Shown piece by piece: positions 1 through 10,570 of a stretch of 64,000 nt of DNA; positions within the stretch are counted from its first letter, which is position 1; every line of letters starts with the position of its first letter. The notes under the pieces are model-generated. The model did not search any database and was not told the DNA's origin. It worked only from the letters and a program-made list of their open reading frames with translations. Source of the DNA: Erodium maritimum (lineage: Eukaryota > Streptophyta > Magnoliopsida > Geraniales > Geraniaceae); NCBI GenBank assembly GCA_963921825.1, contig OY997596.1, positions 16,125,001-16,189,000 of the forward strand, written 5' to 3'. The position numbers and the translations under genes are program-made.

Positions 1-394
1 GGCCTAAGGCTATTGGGCCTGTGCCAAGCCATGTGCGAAATGGGCTCACTCATGAAACTTTTGTCCGCCCTCTCGCATCGTGTTCTAATTTGGTGTAGAA
101 TGTTCTCCCCAAGTCAGACTCTCGGGTTTCACCGAATCCCTCCCTTAATCCGATAACTTGTTTTGATCAAGACTTTCCAGTGTGGTCGCCTGAAACAATA
201 TAGAAGGTTAAAGGGAAAAGGAAGAAGAAATCGCACCAGCCTTTTCCAGTGACGACTCGTTCACTTTGTATGAGTGAAAATGAGAAGCTTGATGCTCAGC
301 ACAAAAACGAGGCTTGGAGACACTTTGTCGCTACAGTGACTATGCTGCAGATAGAGTTCAAGGATGATGTTCCTTCTATCGATTCGTAGTTTCT

Positions 395-1477
395 TTGTAT
401 TGGTTGTTGTCCCTTTTTTTCGTTGTTTTTGCGTTTCGCTGGCATAAAGATCCTGGTGGTACCTGCTTGGTTGGACCCTTCTCGCAAATCCAGATCGACT
501 TGGAAACCCTCTGTTCCAGTTGCTGGTTCGGTTCCGAAGGCACTATTGTTGAAGACCTGATCGACAAAGCGACCTCCAGCTCGATTGGCATTGCGCACTC
601 AACCCTTTCTTCTGCTCAAATTTTAGAGGCTTTAGTTGCTGCAGGTCTAACGTATTTTGAGCTTAAGAGCTTCGGTAATAGGATCTTTATGATCTCCTCA
701 TCTGAGAAGGAGAAGCATTGGACTGCCTTATCTCCTTAGTTTGATGTTGTTTGACCCACTAAAGGACTCCTGACCCAAGCTGGTTTTTTCCAATGGGTCT
801 CAATTTCAGGCCTCCCCATCCATGGTTGGAGCTTTGAGAATTTCATGAAAATAGGAGCTGGCTTATGGACTGTTCTTCAAGTCATACGTTTGGATTTCGA
901 AGGCCTCTTTATTTTGATCCATCGCAAAGATCGTCTTGTCCCAATGAGTGAATCTTTTCAGCTTGATGATTTGTTGATGAACCTCTAGGTTGAGCCAATT
1001 TCTACAGGTGTTGTCCCTTCGCCTAGACCTCTCCCTCAACCAACTTCCTCAGAGGACTCAGAATCCACTTCGGCGAGTCCAAAGTCTCCGTTTACTCCGG
1101 CAGCGTCTCTTACGCGCATTGAGGATTTTCAAAATTCAAACAAGGAATCTGTTGTGGATCGATCTCCCTTATCCAATCAAGGTTTCAATGACTACGAGGA
1201 CTCTTTCCTTGAATCAGGATCTCTCTCGATTATCCCTGATTCTGTGGGTTTATCGGTTGTCCCTATCGCGCATAAGCCCTTAGAGGATGGAAATTCTAGG
1301 TTGCGTAGGCCGCACGCAACACCCTCTATTTTAAGTAACATGCGAGTTCGCTCCTCTTCTAAACCTTTTCGAGTTTCAGGCCCATCCAAGCTACCTTCTC
1401 CAGCCCCGACCAACTGGAATTGTGTTAAGAAGCTCGGTTTCAAGGCCCTTGCAACTAGAGGCGACGTTCTAGAGTAG
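395..1477 (+). pseudogene. LINE ORF1 remnant (nucleic-acid-binding, C-terminal part)
   Basis: Two broken open stretches (about 395-739 and 1154-1477) read as the second half of a plant L1 ORF1. Around 790-880 the third-phase translation has a tryptophan-rich 'WVSISGLPIHGW' segment, the pattern usual in the DUF4283-type region of plant LINE ORF1 proteins. It is followed by a long Ser/Pro-rich, low-complexity linker and the basic, Pro-rich end 'KPFRVSGPSKLPSPAPTNW'. Stops at 737, 986 and 1476 break the frame. In an intact element this protein coats the LINE RNA. The family assignment rests on layout and composition. An RRM may lie further upstream outside the window. Confidence 0.6.
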
Positions 1478-1609
1478 TTTGAGAACTTAGAGGCTGAGAT
1501 TTATGGTTGTCCTCAGATAGAAGATGCAGACTATTCTGATACTGCTATTGATACTGGTGGAGGCACTCTTTTACATGTTGCCTCTACCAATTCACAGTCC
1601 ATCTGAGGC

Positions 1610-2384
1610 ATGAAGCTCTTCTCCTGGTACGTGAGAGGAGGAAACTCTCCTAATAAGAGGAGAGACATTAGACGTGTCCTTTTAGGGCATCGTCCGGACT
1701 TTGTGTTGCTCCAAGAGACCAAGATTAGTGATGTAACTGCCAGCTTCATCCGTGATTCCCCCGATACGGTTACCTGGTCCCAGAGAGAGTGGTTTTTCCT
1801 CAGCATATGCTTACCTCTTGCTTGAAGACTCGACTCCACCTCTTGTTCCTTGGGCGGGGTTTCTTTGGATCAAGAATCTTCCTCCCAAGTATAGCTCTTT
1901 GGTTTGGTTACTGGCTTTTGACGCAGTTCCAACCAAATCTTTTTTGGAAGAGCGAGGTATGCGCATTTCTCTTAATGACATGTTCTGCTGTCTTTGTGGT
2001 TCTGTTTTTGAGGATACTCCACACATCTTCTTGCATTGTGCCTTTGCTTGGTCGTTATGGTCTAAGTTTTATTCTTGGTGGTCAATCTTTTGGATTGTAC
2101 CTGGGGACTGTGTCTCTTTGATCTCTGCTTGGAGAGGCCTGGGAAGGAGGAGATGGTGGAGAACTTGGGTTAAGGTTGGCTATCTTTGTTTCTGGCACAT
2201 TTGGTTGCAGAGGAATTCAGGTGTCTTCAGGCGTCACGTAGAGACTGTGGATGCTGTTTTCAGCAAGCTTCAGCTCCATAGTTACAACATTTGCAGGATG
2301 ACTGGTGGTCTTATTGAGGATGCCAACCTTACTCTTTGGTTGGCCTCCCCTTCTTTGTGTATTGTTGCTTTTGCTAGCAGATGA
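1610..2384 (+). pseudogene. LINE ORF2 remnant: endonuclease start joined to zf-RVT
   Basis: ORF2 begins with MKLFSWYVRGGN at 1610, followed by 'HRPDFVLLQETKISD', the standard N-terminus of an apurinic-type (exo_endo_phos) LINE endonuclease. The next phase (open from 1752) gives 'FLWIKNLPPKYSSLVWLLAF' and the Cys/His pattern CCLCGSVFEDTPHIFLHC of the zf-RVT domain, then a typical L1 C-terminus. About 900 residues of endonuclease and RT are absent between the two. The join is out of frame, so no fused enzyme is made. Confidence 0.85.
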
Positions 2385-2493
2385 TTTTCCTATCTTTGTT
2401 TTGCTTTTCTTTGGAAGGTTATTTTGAGGTTTTTGCCTCGATCTTTGTAATTTATTATTCCAAAGCTATGAATAAAATCATCATCTATAAAAA

Positions 2494-2993
2494 AACATAT
2501 CATCTGGGAGGTCGACCAAACTTCCATAATTCACTGACTGGTTCAACAAATTGAACCTCTACAAATAGACATATAAGTAGTAAACAAACATTCTTTTTAT
2601 ACATAGATCATCCATAGTAAGCCAATAGAACCCAAGAAGAAAAGGAAAAGGAAAACGTGTGCCACAATGGCACAGTACATACGAGTTTGGGTAGATACAT
2701 ATAGTATATTTATGAGGAACATCCTAGCATAAAAGACAACATAATAAATCATGGTAAAAGACTAATATAGTCCCAAAAGAAATTACATCCACGTAAATGA
2801 AGTTGACAATGTAATATGCGATGCAGGAGCAAAAGCGTGGAACGCATAAAATTGTGAATCCAAAAAAAATAGTAGGCAGACAAAGAAATGCAATAAGGTG
2901 GATAAGTAATTTAGTTTGAACAATTTAATGTACATCAAAAGTGATTGAAGCCAGGACAATGTTGTAAAGAAAAAATAGGCCGCAAACTGATCT
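2494..2993. other. AT-rich spacer, no gene seen
   Basis: Low-GC sequence between the LINE tail and the first long LTR. I see no ORF with family features, no inverted repeats of note and no RNA gene. Confidence 0.6.
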
Positions 2994-4794
2994 TGTAATA
3001 ACCACTCCCGGTCAACGCCAGTCAAACCTGCGAAAAACAGGAAAATTTAAAAATTTTAAGACTGACACTTAATTGAACCTAAAATGACCCCGAGTGTCAT
3101 ACCGGACTTGAGTTGACCCCGTTATCGACCAAAATGAGTTCCGGGGGACTCAGGGCAACTTTCTGATCAATTTGGAAAATGTTGACTTTTCGCTGGAAAA
3201 GTCAACCGAGCGACGTTTTGGTCCATTCGAGGACCGTTTTGGATCCAAAAAGCTTAACCGTCGTCGCAGCGGTCTTAGTTGAGCCGTTTCCGTGTAGCCC
3301 GTCAAGTTTCGCAATTTCTTGGAAAAAGTGCCCGTTCGGGGCCCGAAACGTCTGATTTTCGCAAATCTGATTGGAAAATATCTAGTAGATCTGTTCCCAA
3401 AAGGTGTGGGACCCACTTGACACTTGTCCAATATGTGGTGGTGTTAGTTTTGGGGGGAAAAATAAAGATGAGAGGTGAAAAGGGGGGTTCGGCCATTAAG
3501 TCAAAAAAAGGGAAAAAATAGAAAAAAAAGAAGAAAAGAGTTCGTGTTTTTAGAGAGAGAAGGAGAAGAGAGAAAAGGGAGAAAAAGAGAGAGAAGCTTG
3601 GGTCTTGCCACTATTCACGCTCATCCATCCATTGGATCGTCTCAAGGCAAGGAGCAATCGAACTCCCCTCATCCTCCTCTACGGTATACACCGAACCGAT
3701 TCTCGTTTTGATTAATTTTGAAAGTTAGGGTTTGGCTAAAACTATTAGTTTAGGGTGTTTTGAGGTTGGGGGAATTGTTGGAGACGTTTTGGAGGTGTTT
3801 GGAGGGGAAGGGGAACGTTTTTCGGCGATCGGGAGCTCAGGAGGAGCTCCGGCCGCCATAGGGGGTGGCCGGCCACCATGTGAGGTGGCTGGCCGGAGCT
3901 AAGGCCGGCCATCACCATGGTGGGCCGGGCCCATTTAAGCCCTAGTGCCCACGGCCAAGTTGGGCCGGGTGGGGCCCACGTGCTCGGGTACTCGGGTACT
4001 CGGGTTTAGTGTTCGGGAGGTTTAAAACATTCCTAGGACCAGTTATCCATAACCGAATCGAAAATTGGAATTAAATTGGAAAAGTTATAATTAACGGGTT
4101 TTAGAAACTTGAAACGTTAATTAATTGACTCGGAAGTCGGAACTCGATTCTGTCAAGTACATTGGGACCCTTGAATTATTCTAAGACCGCAGAAACGAAA
4201 ACGGGAACTTTTGGAGCCCCGGAAGGGCATTTACAAAACCCGGGCAGATTCGCCATGTCGGGCGAATCGGGCCTTTACGGGTCCCTTATCGACAATGCCG
4301 AGTATTTGGGGAGTTTGGGAGTGATCGACATTGTCGGGGTTAAGTTTGGGCATCAAGTTTAATGATTTTCAGTTTATTCCTGCGAATTGTTAAGTGCCTT
4401 AAAATTGTGTTCTTTTAGATCGTGCCACGGACCGAGGCAAGGGAAAGCTGGGTGAGTGACATAGATCACACCGGAGCTTGTTGGTTGGCTTTTGGAGAAC
4501 ACGCACGAGGTAGGGAAAAGTAGCCGGATCTCGGCCATGACTAGGGAAAGTTAACAGTAGAAATGCATGTGACACTTGGGTGTCGTGGGTTAAGTAGGTT
4601 ATCGAATATTAGAAATGCATGTGACACTTGGGGTGTCGTGGGTTAAGTAGGTTATCGAAGATTGGAAATGCATGTGACACTTAGTAGTGTCGTAGGAGCA
4701 GAGAACTTAGCGATGTTAGAACTACTGGAGGCATATGACCATGCCCGGAGGTTGATTGTGAAACTGTTGATATTAGAACCGTTGGAGGCATTAG

Positions 4795-5520
4795 TTATGC
4801 CGGAGGTTGTTGTGTATTATTGTTGATGTCTTTGGTGGCCTTGAGAGCCCGTGTATTATTGTTGATGTCTTTGGTGGCCTTGAGAGCCCGTGCTATTATT
4901 GTTGAGTCTTGGGAGGCCTTGAGAGCCCGCGCTATTATTGTTGAGTTTTGGGTGGCCCTAAGTGCCCGTGGTGTTGTTGAACTTGTGTCTTTACCTTTGG
5001 TGTTTTGGGTGGCCATGAGTGCCCGTGGGGTTGTTGAACCCGTGTCTTTACCTTTGGTGTTTTGGGTGGCCATGAGTGCCCGTGGGGTTGTTGAACCCGT
5101 GTCTTTATGGTCGGTGCGTTTTGGGAGGCCGTGAGTGCCTGTAGGGTTGTTGAGCCCGTGAATTACTGTTTGTGTGTCTTGGGAGGCCGCGAGTGCCTGT
5201 AGGGTCGTTGAGCCCGTGAGTTACTGTTGGTGTGTCTTGGGAGGCCGTGAGTGCCTGTGGGGTTGTTGAGCCCGTGAGTGACTGTTGGTGGTTTAGAGAG
5301 GCCATGAGTGCCTGTGGGTTTGTTGAGCCCGTGAGTATCAGTTGGTGGTTTGAGTGGTCGTGAGTGCCCGTGGGGTTGTTGAGCCCGTGAGTTACTGTTG
5401 GTGTATCTTGGGAGGCCGTGAGTGCCTATGGGGCTGTTGAGTCCGAGTTTTACTGTTGGTGTCTTGGGTGGCCATGAGTGCCTGTGAGTGCTGAACCTGG
5501 GTTGTTACTGGTTGTTGAAC
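4795..5520 (+). repeat. Tandem repeats inside LTR copy A (about 58-bp and shorter units)
   Basis: A block of degenerate direct repeats built on 'gagtgcctgtggggttgttg' with period 57-58 bp (unit starts at 5133, 5191, 5249 and 5306), preceded by shorter related units. The apparent open frame over the block comes from the repeat itself and is not a gene. Confidence 0.9.
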
Positions 5521-5680
5521 TTGCTTGTGATTGTGATTGTGGTTACCTGAGGTTGGGGGCCCGCTTCATGAAACGGGGGGTCCACGAGCACACGCGTCTG
5601 CATGTTCAGACGGGGTAGGGGGGCCGCCCGACAAGAAAGGGGTCCTGGCCGCGCGTGTGTGGTTTGGGATTGTGAGCATT

Positions 5681-5830
5681 CTTTGGCTGGCCTGACCGAG
5701 TTAGAGTCTCGGGAGGTTGCGAGCGTTCTTTGGCTGGCCTGACCGAGTTAGAGTCTCAGGAGGTTGCGAGCGTTCTTTGGCTGGCCTGACTGAGTCAGAG
5801 TCTCGGGAGGTTGCGAGCGTTCTTTGGCAC
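5681..5830 (+). repeat. 47-bp tandem repeat, three units, inside LTR copy A
   Basis: Three near-identical units starting 'ctttggctggcctgaccgag' at 5681, 5728 and 5775, spaced exactly 47 bp. This is a second independent array within the same LTR. Confidence 0.9.
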
Positions 5831-6577
5831 TGAGCAGCTGGCAGGAATGCGATCCTTTGTGATCTTGTTTGGTGTGCGATCCTTTGTGATCTTGTTTGGT
5901 GTTGCGTAGTTTTCTGTCGCGTCTTTAGAGGATGTCGTCAATGGTTGTGTCGGGTTTACATCACGAGTCCGAGTGTTGAGTCTGTTGAGGAAGGTAACTG
6001 TTGTGGGTCTTTTGAGTACTTGGGTTGAAGATTGTTTTTCCCGGTTTTGGGTTGGTTTTGGGTGTTACCGGCATTGTCTGCTAATTATGCCGTAGTCAGT
6101 CTGTTATCTATGGTGGTGAGCGAACGCTCACCCCTAGCTGCTTTTCCTACAGGTACTTGTCGCAGGTCGGACTAGGTGAGCTTCCGAAGCTTGAAGAGCT
6201 AGGGGCGGGAGTCCGGGTTACTTTTTAGTCTAGCGACGGATACCTCGCATTTTGTCCGCTTGTGGGACGTTTTATTTTGAGTTGTAATTATTATTTTGTT
6301 GAACTAAACTGGTATTTCTTTGAAGTGATTTTAATGGAAAAAGTTTCAAAGTGTTTATTATTTTAAATGTTCGCGTCCCGAGTTCGGTTCACTGAAATTG
6401 GGGCGTGACAAATCTGATCAAGTACAAACTGTTGAACATGAGATAATAAAGGATATAAACGATATGTAGACACATATGTATACATATAATAACAATTATG
6501 TATTCAAATAAGAGCGTTAAGAAATTTCACGGTGAAAGATAAAAAGACCGCAACTAAAAAATCACACCACAACGTCG

Positions 6578-7315
6578 TTGGAGGGACACACCGCCTTCAG
6601 TCAATGTTCATCTGGCATATGTGATTTTGGCATTAGGTTATGTTGTGACGGCTTTGGAACATATGTTTTCGATGTAGGTTCTTGGCCGGAAAAAGGCCCC
6701 TTTTTTCGTCAAGGGAACAAGAAGGCGCTGGTGCTAAAGAACAAGTCGCTCGTTCGAGGGAACAAGACGGCTTTGGTGCTGAAGAAGAAGTCGGGTGTGA
6801 AGGCCTCACAAGTTTTTTGTGTTCAGGGGATCAAGGCCTCGCGGGTTCCTGGTGTTCAGGAGATCAAGGTTTCCGCGAAGGCTTCCTCTGTTCGCCAAGT
6901 TTCAAGTGTCGAGGACCAAGCCAAAATCTCGGTCCCTAATATGGTAAAGCCTTCCTCAGGTGATCATGGAAAGTGTGTTCTACTTCCTGATGAACGAGTT
7001 AAGCTGGATCGTTGTCGGCGTCGCTCCGGTAAGACTTCGTTTGTGGAGAGTGACATGGAACTCTATGTTCGTAACTTGTCTTACAATACGTCGAAGGATT
7101 GGGTCCAGGATTTGTTCTCCCCCTTTGGCAAAATTGCTTCTCTATTAGTTCCGAAGAGGCCAACTCTTCAAGGACGAATGATTGGGTTCATTCGATTATC
7201 CTCGCAGGTGGTTGCATCCCACGCTTTAGAAAACTTAAATAGCTTCAAAGTGACGGGATATTTTCTTTTTGTAGCCATTTTCTCGTCGTCGGAGTCTAGA
7301 AACGGACTCCTCTAG
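6578..7315 (+). pseudogene. RRM-containing LINE ORF1 protein, broken after the RRM
   Basis: A 245-codon open frame with a basic, Lys/Ser-rich N-terminal half holding near-repeats (KKALVLKNKS / KTALVLKKKS; KASQVFCVQGIK / KASRVPGVQEIK), then an RRM at about residues 160-232. RNP2 is visible as MELYVRNLSY and RNP1 as MIGFIRLSS. The frame ends soon after the RRM. The rest of the protein survives only as a degraded frame after the inserted element, ending near 8953 ('AREELKVLPDRR'). Its closest relative in the window is the RRM protein at 48661, which shares RNP2, RNP1 and the 'KRPxLQG' loop. It is a retroelement RNA-binding protein, not a host splicing factor. Confidence 0.75.
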
Positions 7316-7390
7316 GTCATTGCAGGTTAGTAAGAAAAACATAACATATGCTCTCTTTTTTTTATGGCGTTCAGAGTACATGTTATGACC

Positions 7391-8227
7391 AAGGTTCTAA
7401 AAGTCGCTAGGCGCTAGTCGGGCGGGTAAGGCCTTCGGGGATTAATCGGATTTTTATTTTTCTATTTTATTATTATTTTTCAATAGATATATTATTATAT
7501 ATAATATATTTATCTAATTATATATAATTAACATAAACAAAATATGAATGTTCTTATATATATAATAATAACAAATGTTTTAAACACCTAAAAAATATGT
7601 TATATTAATATTTTTAGAAGACATAAATTTAAATAAACAATATTCGTAACAGTGTAGGGTGAATAATTTGGACTCTTTTGCTAATACTCCTATTATATCT
7701 CATACTTAATTAATTTTTCAACTTTTTTTATATAGAAATAGGCCTTAATTATGAAAAGTAACGTTCTTTCATTCCTTTGGATCATAAAACATAATTTTAA
7801 AAATCCTTTTCTTAGCCTTACTAGATGACATAAACATATAATTGGCAGAGAAGAGTTGGACTTAAAAGCAAGTCCCACATCGTTCAAAAAGGAATACAAT
7901 TATGTTTGTTACTCTATAAAATTGGAAGCAGCTGGACAGTAACTCTCAGTAAAGCTTTATTGACAAGCTTTGTATATTCGTGGGCCTTACAAGTCCAGAA
8001 TTAGTAAAAGTTTTGTTTTAAAAAAATATGGTTTAAATTTTAATGGGGCGCGACCCGTTGGTTCAAGCGCCGACCCGCAACTAATCGGCCCTACCCGTCC
8101 GATTAATTTTGTAAAGTCGGGTCAACCGACTTGGGCCGCCCGACTACACCAAGTCGGGTCGGCAAATGTAAAAATAGCGCCCAGGCGGGCGCCTAGGCGG
8201 CTTCTGGGCGCGATTTTAAGAACACTG
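7391..8227. mobile_element. Non-autonomous Mutator-like element, 837 bp
   Basis: It is flanked by a perfect 9-bp duplication GTTATGACC (7382-7390 and 8228-8236), the size expected for Mutator-like transposition. The outer ends are GC-rich and weakly inverted ('aaggttctaaaagtcgc' on the left; 'cagtgttcttaaaatcgc' on the opposite strand at the right), with 'ggcgcctaggcg'-like subterminal repeats around an AT-rich core. It has no coding capacity. It interrupts half-LINE copy 1. Confidence 0.8.
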
Positions 8228-9251
8228 GTTATGACCTTATTGCTCAGCCCTCCAATTTCGAGATGGCGAGCTCCAATGAGGTCCCGATTATTAGATTTAG
8301 TGGTTCTTCAATCTGGATCGCTTGGAACTTTTTTTAAGTGCAACTTGATTGCACATTGATGTCGGTGTCTAGAGATCCTTCCAATTGTGTTTCAGATACA
8401 TTGTTGATCGAATCAGTTGGGTGAGTTGTTCCCACGAATCACGGGCTCACGATTCAGTTGGATTTGGTTTCAAATGTGAAGTTGGATGCACAATAGATTT
8501 GCTCGGAGGAAGACGATGATTCCTCGTTAGTGGAACAAAATGATGGGTCTATTACAACAGGCCTAATTTCCTCGTAGGCTCAAACCCATGAGGCATTTTT
8601 TGGTTCTTTGGATATTGGACCTGATGGTGCAGCTGGGTTGGGTGTTTTGGGGCTTTCAGATGGTGCTGAATGTGGTACTGGGGCTATGGGGTCTTTTTTC
8701 GATCATGGGAGCCCGAAAGCGTTAACCAACGTTCAAGGATCGGAACTTTGGAAGGCTGCTTTACTTAATTAATCACCCTGTGTGGGTTGTGTCATACAGA
8801 AGCCTTCTTCAGGTACTTACAATGTTCATAGGCCGGTAACTCGTTCTTTCAATCGTGAGTGTGCTACAAAAAACGCCCCTTCTACTACGGAGATGTGGAA
8901 TCAGGCGGCGGTTAAGGCTCGTGAGGAACTTAAAGTTTTACCTGATCGTCGGTAGGGTTTTTTGGGGCGAATTTTATTTTTCGTCTCTTGTGTGTGTTTT
9001 TAAAGGATTATGACCTTTAGCTCCATTGTGGGAGCTCATTTTGTAATCGTTGTCCTGATCTTTGAACCCTAGATGCTTCCTTCTCCGGAAGTTTCTCTTA
9101 ATTTTAATAAGAACCCGAGCTGATAAAAAAAATCACACATAATCAGTTGTAACATCCGAGAAGAAAAAGTGCGAGGGGGTATTTCAATGCACCAATTATA
9201 TCCAATAATTGACCCACAAATTACACATTCATATGATATAAGGTGTGGTTA

Positions 9252-9487
9252 GAGCATGCACATCAAGCGCACCATGCCACGAACCACGGTTTGCGAATCA
9301 TGTGAATTGTGGTTTGTGGTTCGCAATTCGATTGATGTGGTGGAGTACGTGATTCGTGATTCGCGAACCACGAACCACAACTCATGCATCACGAATCGCG
9401 GTCCGACTCGTGAACCACAATTGTGGTTCGTGAGTCGTTGGTGCATGGTGCGCTGGAGGCCAATGGCCACGCGACACGTGACCAAGC
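9252..9487 (+). mobile_element. PIF/Harbinger terminus with a large foldback
   Basis: TTA followed by GAGCATGCACATC matches the terminus of the Harbinger elements elsewhere in the window. Inside is a foldback from 9267 to 9453 closed by GCGCACCATGC / GCATGGTGCGC and filled with repeats of 'cgaaccacg' and its complement. The block ends in a 'ccaatggccacgcgacacgtg' subterminal motif like that of the other Harbinger copies. I cannot find a matching right end, so it is called a terminal fragment or deletion derivative. Confidence 0.55.
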
Positions 9488-10567
9488 TGAATTAAATTTT
9501 TTAATCAAAATAATACAATTTTTTTAAATCCGATTTTGAGTAAACGGTGTCCAAAAGTTATAAATTTATAGTCATTAGGTTTGTATTGTCCTAAATATTT
9601 TATTCAATATCTCTTATCACAAAAAAAAATTATTTGCACTTCGAATCGTGAATGTATTATTAGGTTTTTATTTATTAATTAATTTTATCAATTTTATTTA
9701 AATTTTAGATAGTAAATACTATTTTAAATATGAATTTAATAAATTCAGCAAAAGCATAATTAATTATACAGTCAACATCCACTCAACACTTCTACAAATC
9801 ATGATCCCCATACATAAACTCCTTGATATGGTGATCTCTCAAATTCTGGGGTTCGCATCACAATTCATCCTAGTCACCACATGAATTCTGCACCATGAAC
9901 CCCAATATGTAATTCTCTTGATGTATATTGGTTTACAGCTAGAATAAAAAAATCAATAAGAAGATGAACAAACCAGAATATATGTTAGATAAGCTTCGAA
10001 AATAATGTGGGTCGACCCACTTGTAAACACACTACAACAATACCCTATGAAAATATCCATATGAATCGTAGAAATAATGGTGGAAATCATACGTGTAATG
10101 AATATCAATGTTAAAACCTTCGTTCCCTCGATCAACAACAATATCTAAACGCAAGACATTCTATGATACTTATCACAATGTGAAATTTATCATGTTGACA
10201 GTTGTTCTTCAACTAATAAACATGGCGGTCAGTGAACCCCTTACATAATCCAGACAAAGGTACAAGATGTTCACTACATAATGCAATATAAACTAATCGA
10301 TTCACCATGTCCCATACAGACAATTTAAAGTATGAGCAATCAGTATGGCACGGTACATAAATAAAAATGAACACCAACAACATAGTTCCTTCATGAAAAA
10401 TTCGAACAACAATCAGGATGGAACGTAAACGTATACAATGAAATTCATGATAATAACACTAACATCAGCAAGTGGAAATTCAAAATTTCCTAGCAAAAAG
10501 GAAAACAATTGACCTCCACACCAAGCAAAAATAAGTTGAAGAACAACACAATAGTGCCATATAGGCG
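9488..10567. other. AT-rich spacer, no gene seen
   Basis: Low-complexity, AT-rich sequence with short accidental ORFs only. It could be the decayed inside of the neighbouring Harbinger fragment, but nothing in it supports that directly. Confidence 0.5.
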
Positions 10568-10570
10568 TAA

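Larger units (their letters stand above)
1..2493 (+). mobile_element. L1-type LINE, 3' portion with a large internal deletion
   Basis: The element enters from the left edge. It holds the tail of ORF1, the first residues of the ORF2 endonuclease, and then directly the C-terminal zinc-binding region (zf-RVT) that normally follows the reverse transcriptase. Most of the endonuclease and all RT motifs are missing, with the junction near 1790. The 3' end is a short untranslated tail with AATAAA near 2470 and an A-rich terminus near 2490, as expected for an L1 insertion. The 5' end and any left target duplication lie outside the window. It cannot make its own RT. Confidence 0.85.
2994..6410 (+). mobile_element. 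Solo LTR of a long-LTR retrotransposon (copy A)
   Basis: The unit begins TGTAATAACC and ends GGGGCGTGACA. It is flanked by GATCT (2989-2993) and AATCT (6411-6415), a 5-bp duplication with one mismatch. At 3417 bp it is the largest and most diverged copy of the family in this window. No gag-pol, primer-binding site or polypurine tract is seen, so it is best read as a solo LTR. Landmarks shared with the other copies are an inverted TTGAC pair at 3181-3206, a block around 4190-4350, a 'gaggtaggg' donor-like site near 4508, and a 'gctcacccc ... cctacag' acceptor-like site near 6130-6152. LTRs of about 3 kb with this terminus resemble those of Ty3/gypsy chromoviruses (Tekay/Del type). That lineage call is inference, since no coding domain is present. 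Confidence 0.88.
6568..9131 (+). mobile_element. ORF1-only 'half-LINE' with an RRM (copy 1)
   Basis: A LINE-like insertion carrying only an RRM-type ORF1 (6578-7315 and decayed continuation) and a 3' tail ending 'gagctgataaaaaaaa'. ATCACAC occurs next to A-runs at both ends (6561-6567 and 9132-9138), consistent with a short target duplication next to a poly(A) tail. No endonuclease or RT is present. A related element lies at about 48533-50135. The copy is split by a Mutator-like element at 7391-8227. It would depend on another LINE for movement (inference). Confidence 0.7.

Noticed and set aside
4795-5520. CRISPR-like spaced repeats
   Set aside because: Units are degenerate, contiguous and 58 bp long, lie inside a plant LTR, and no cas gene is present.
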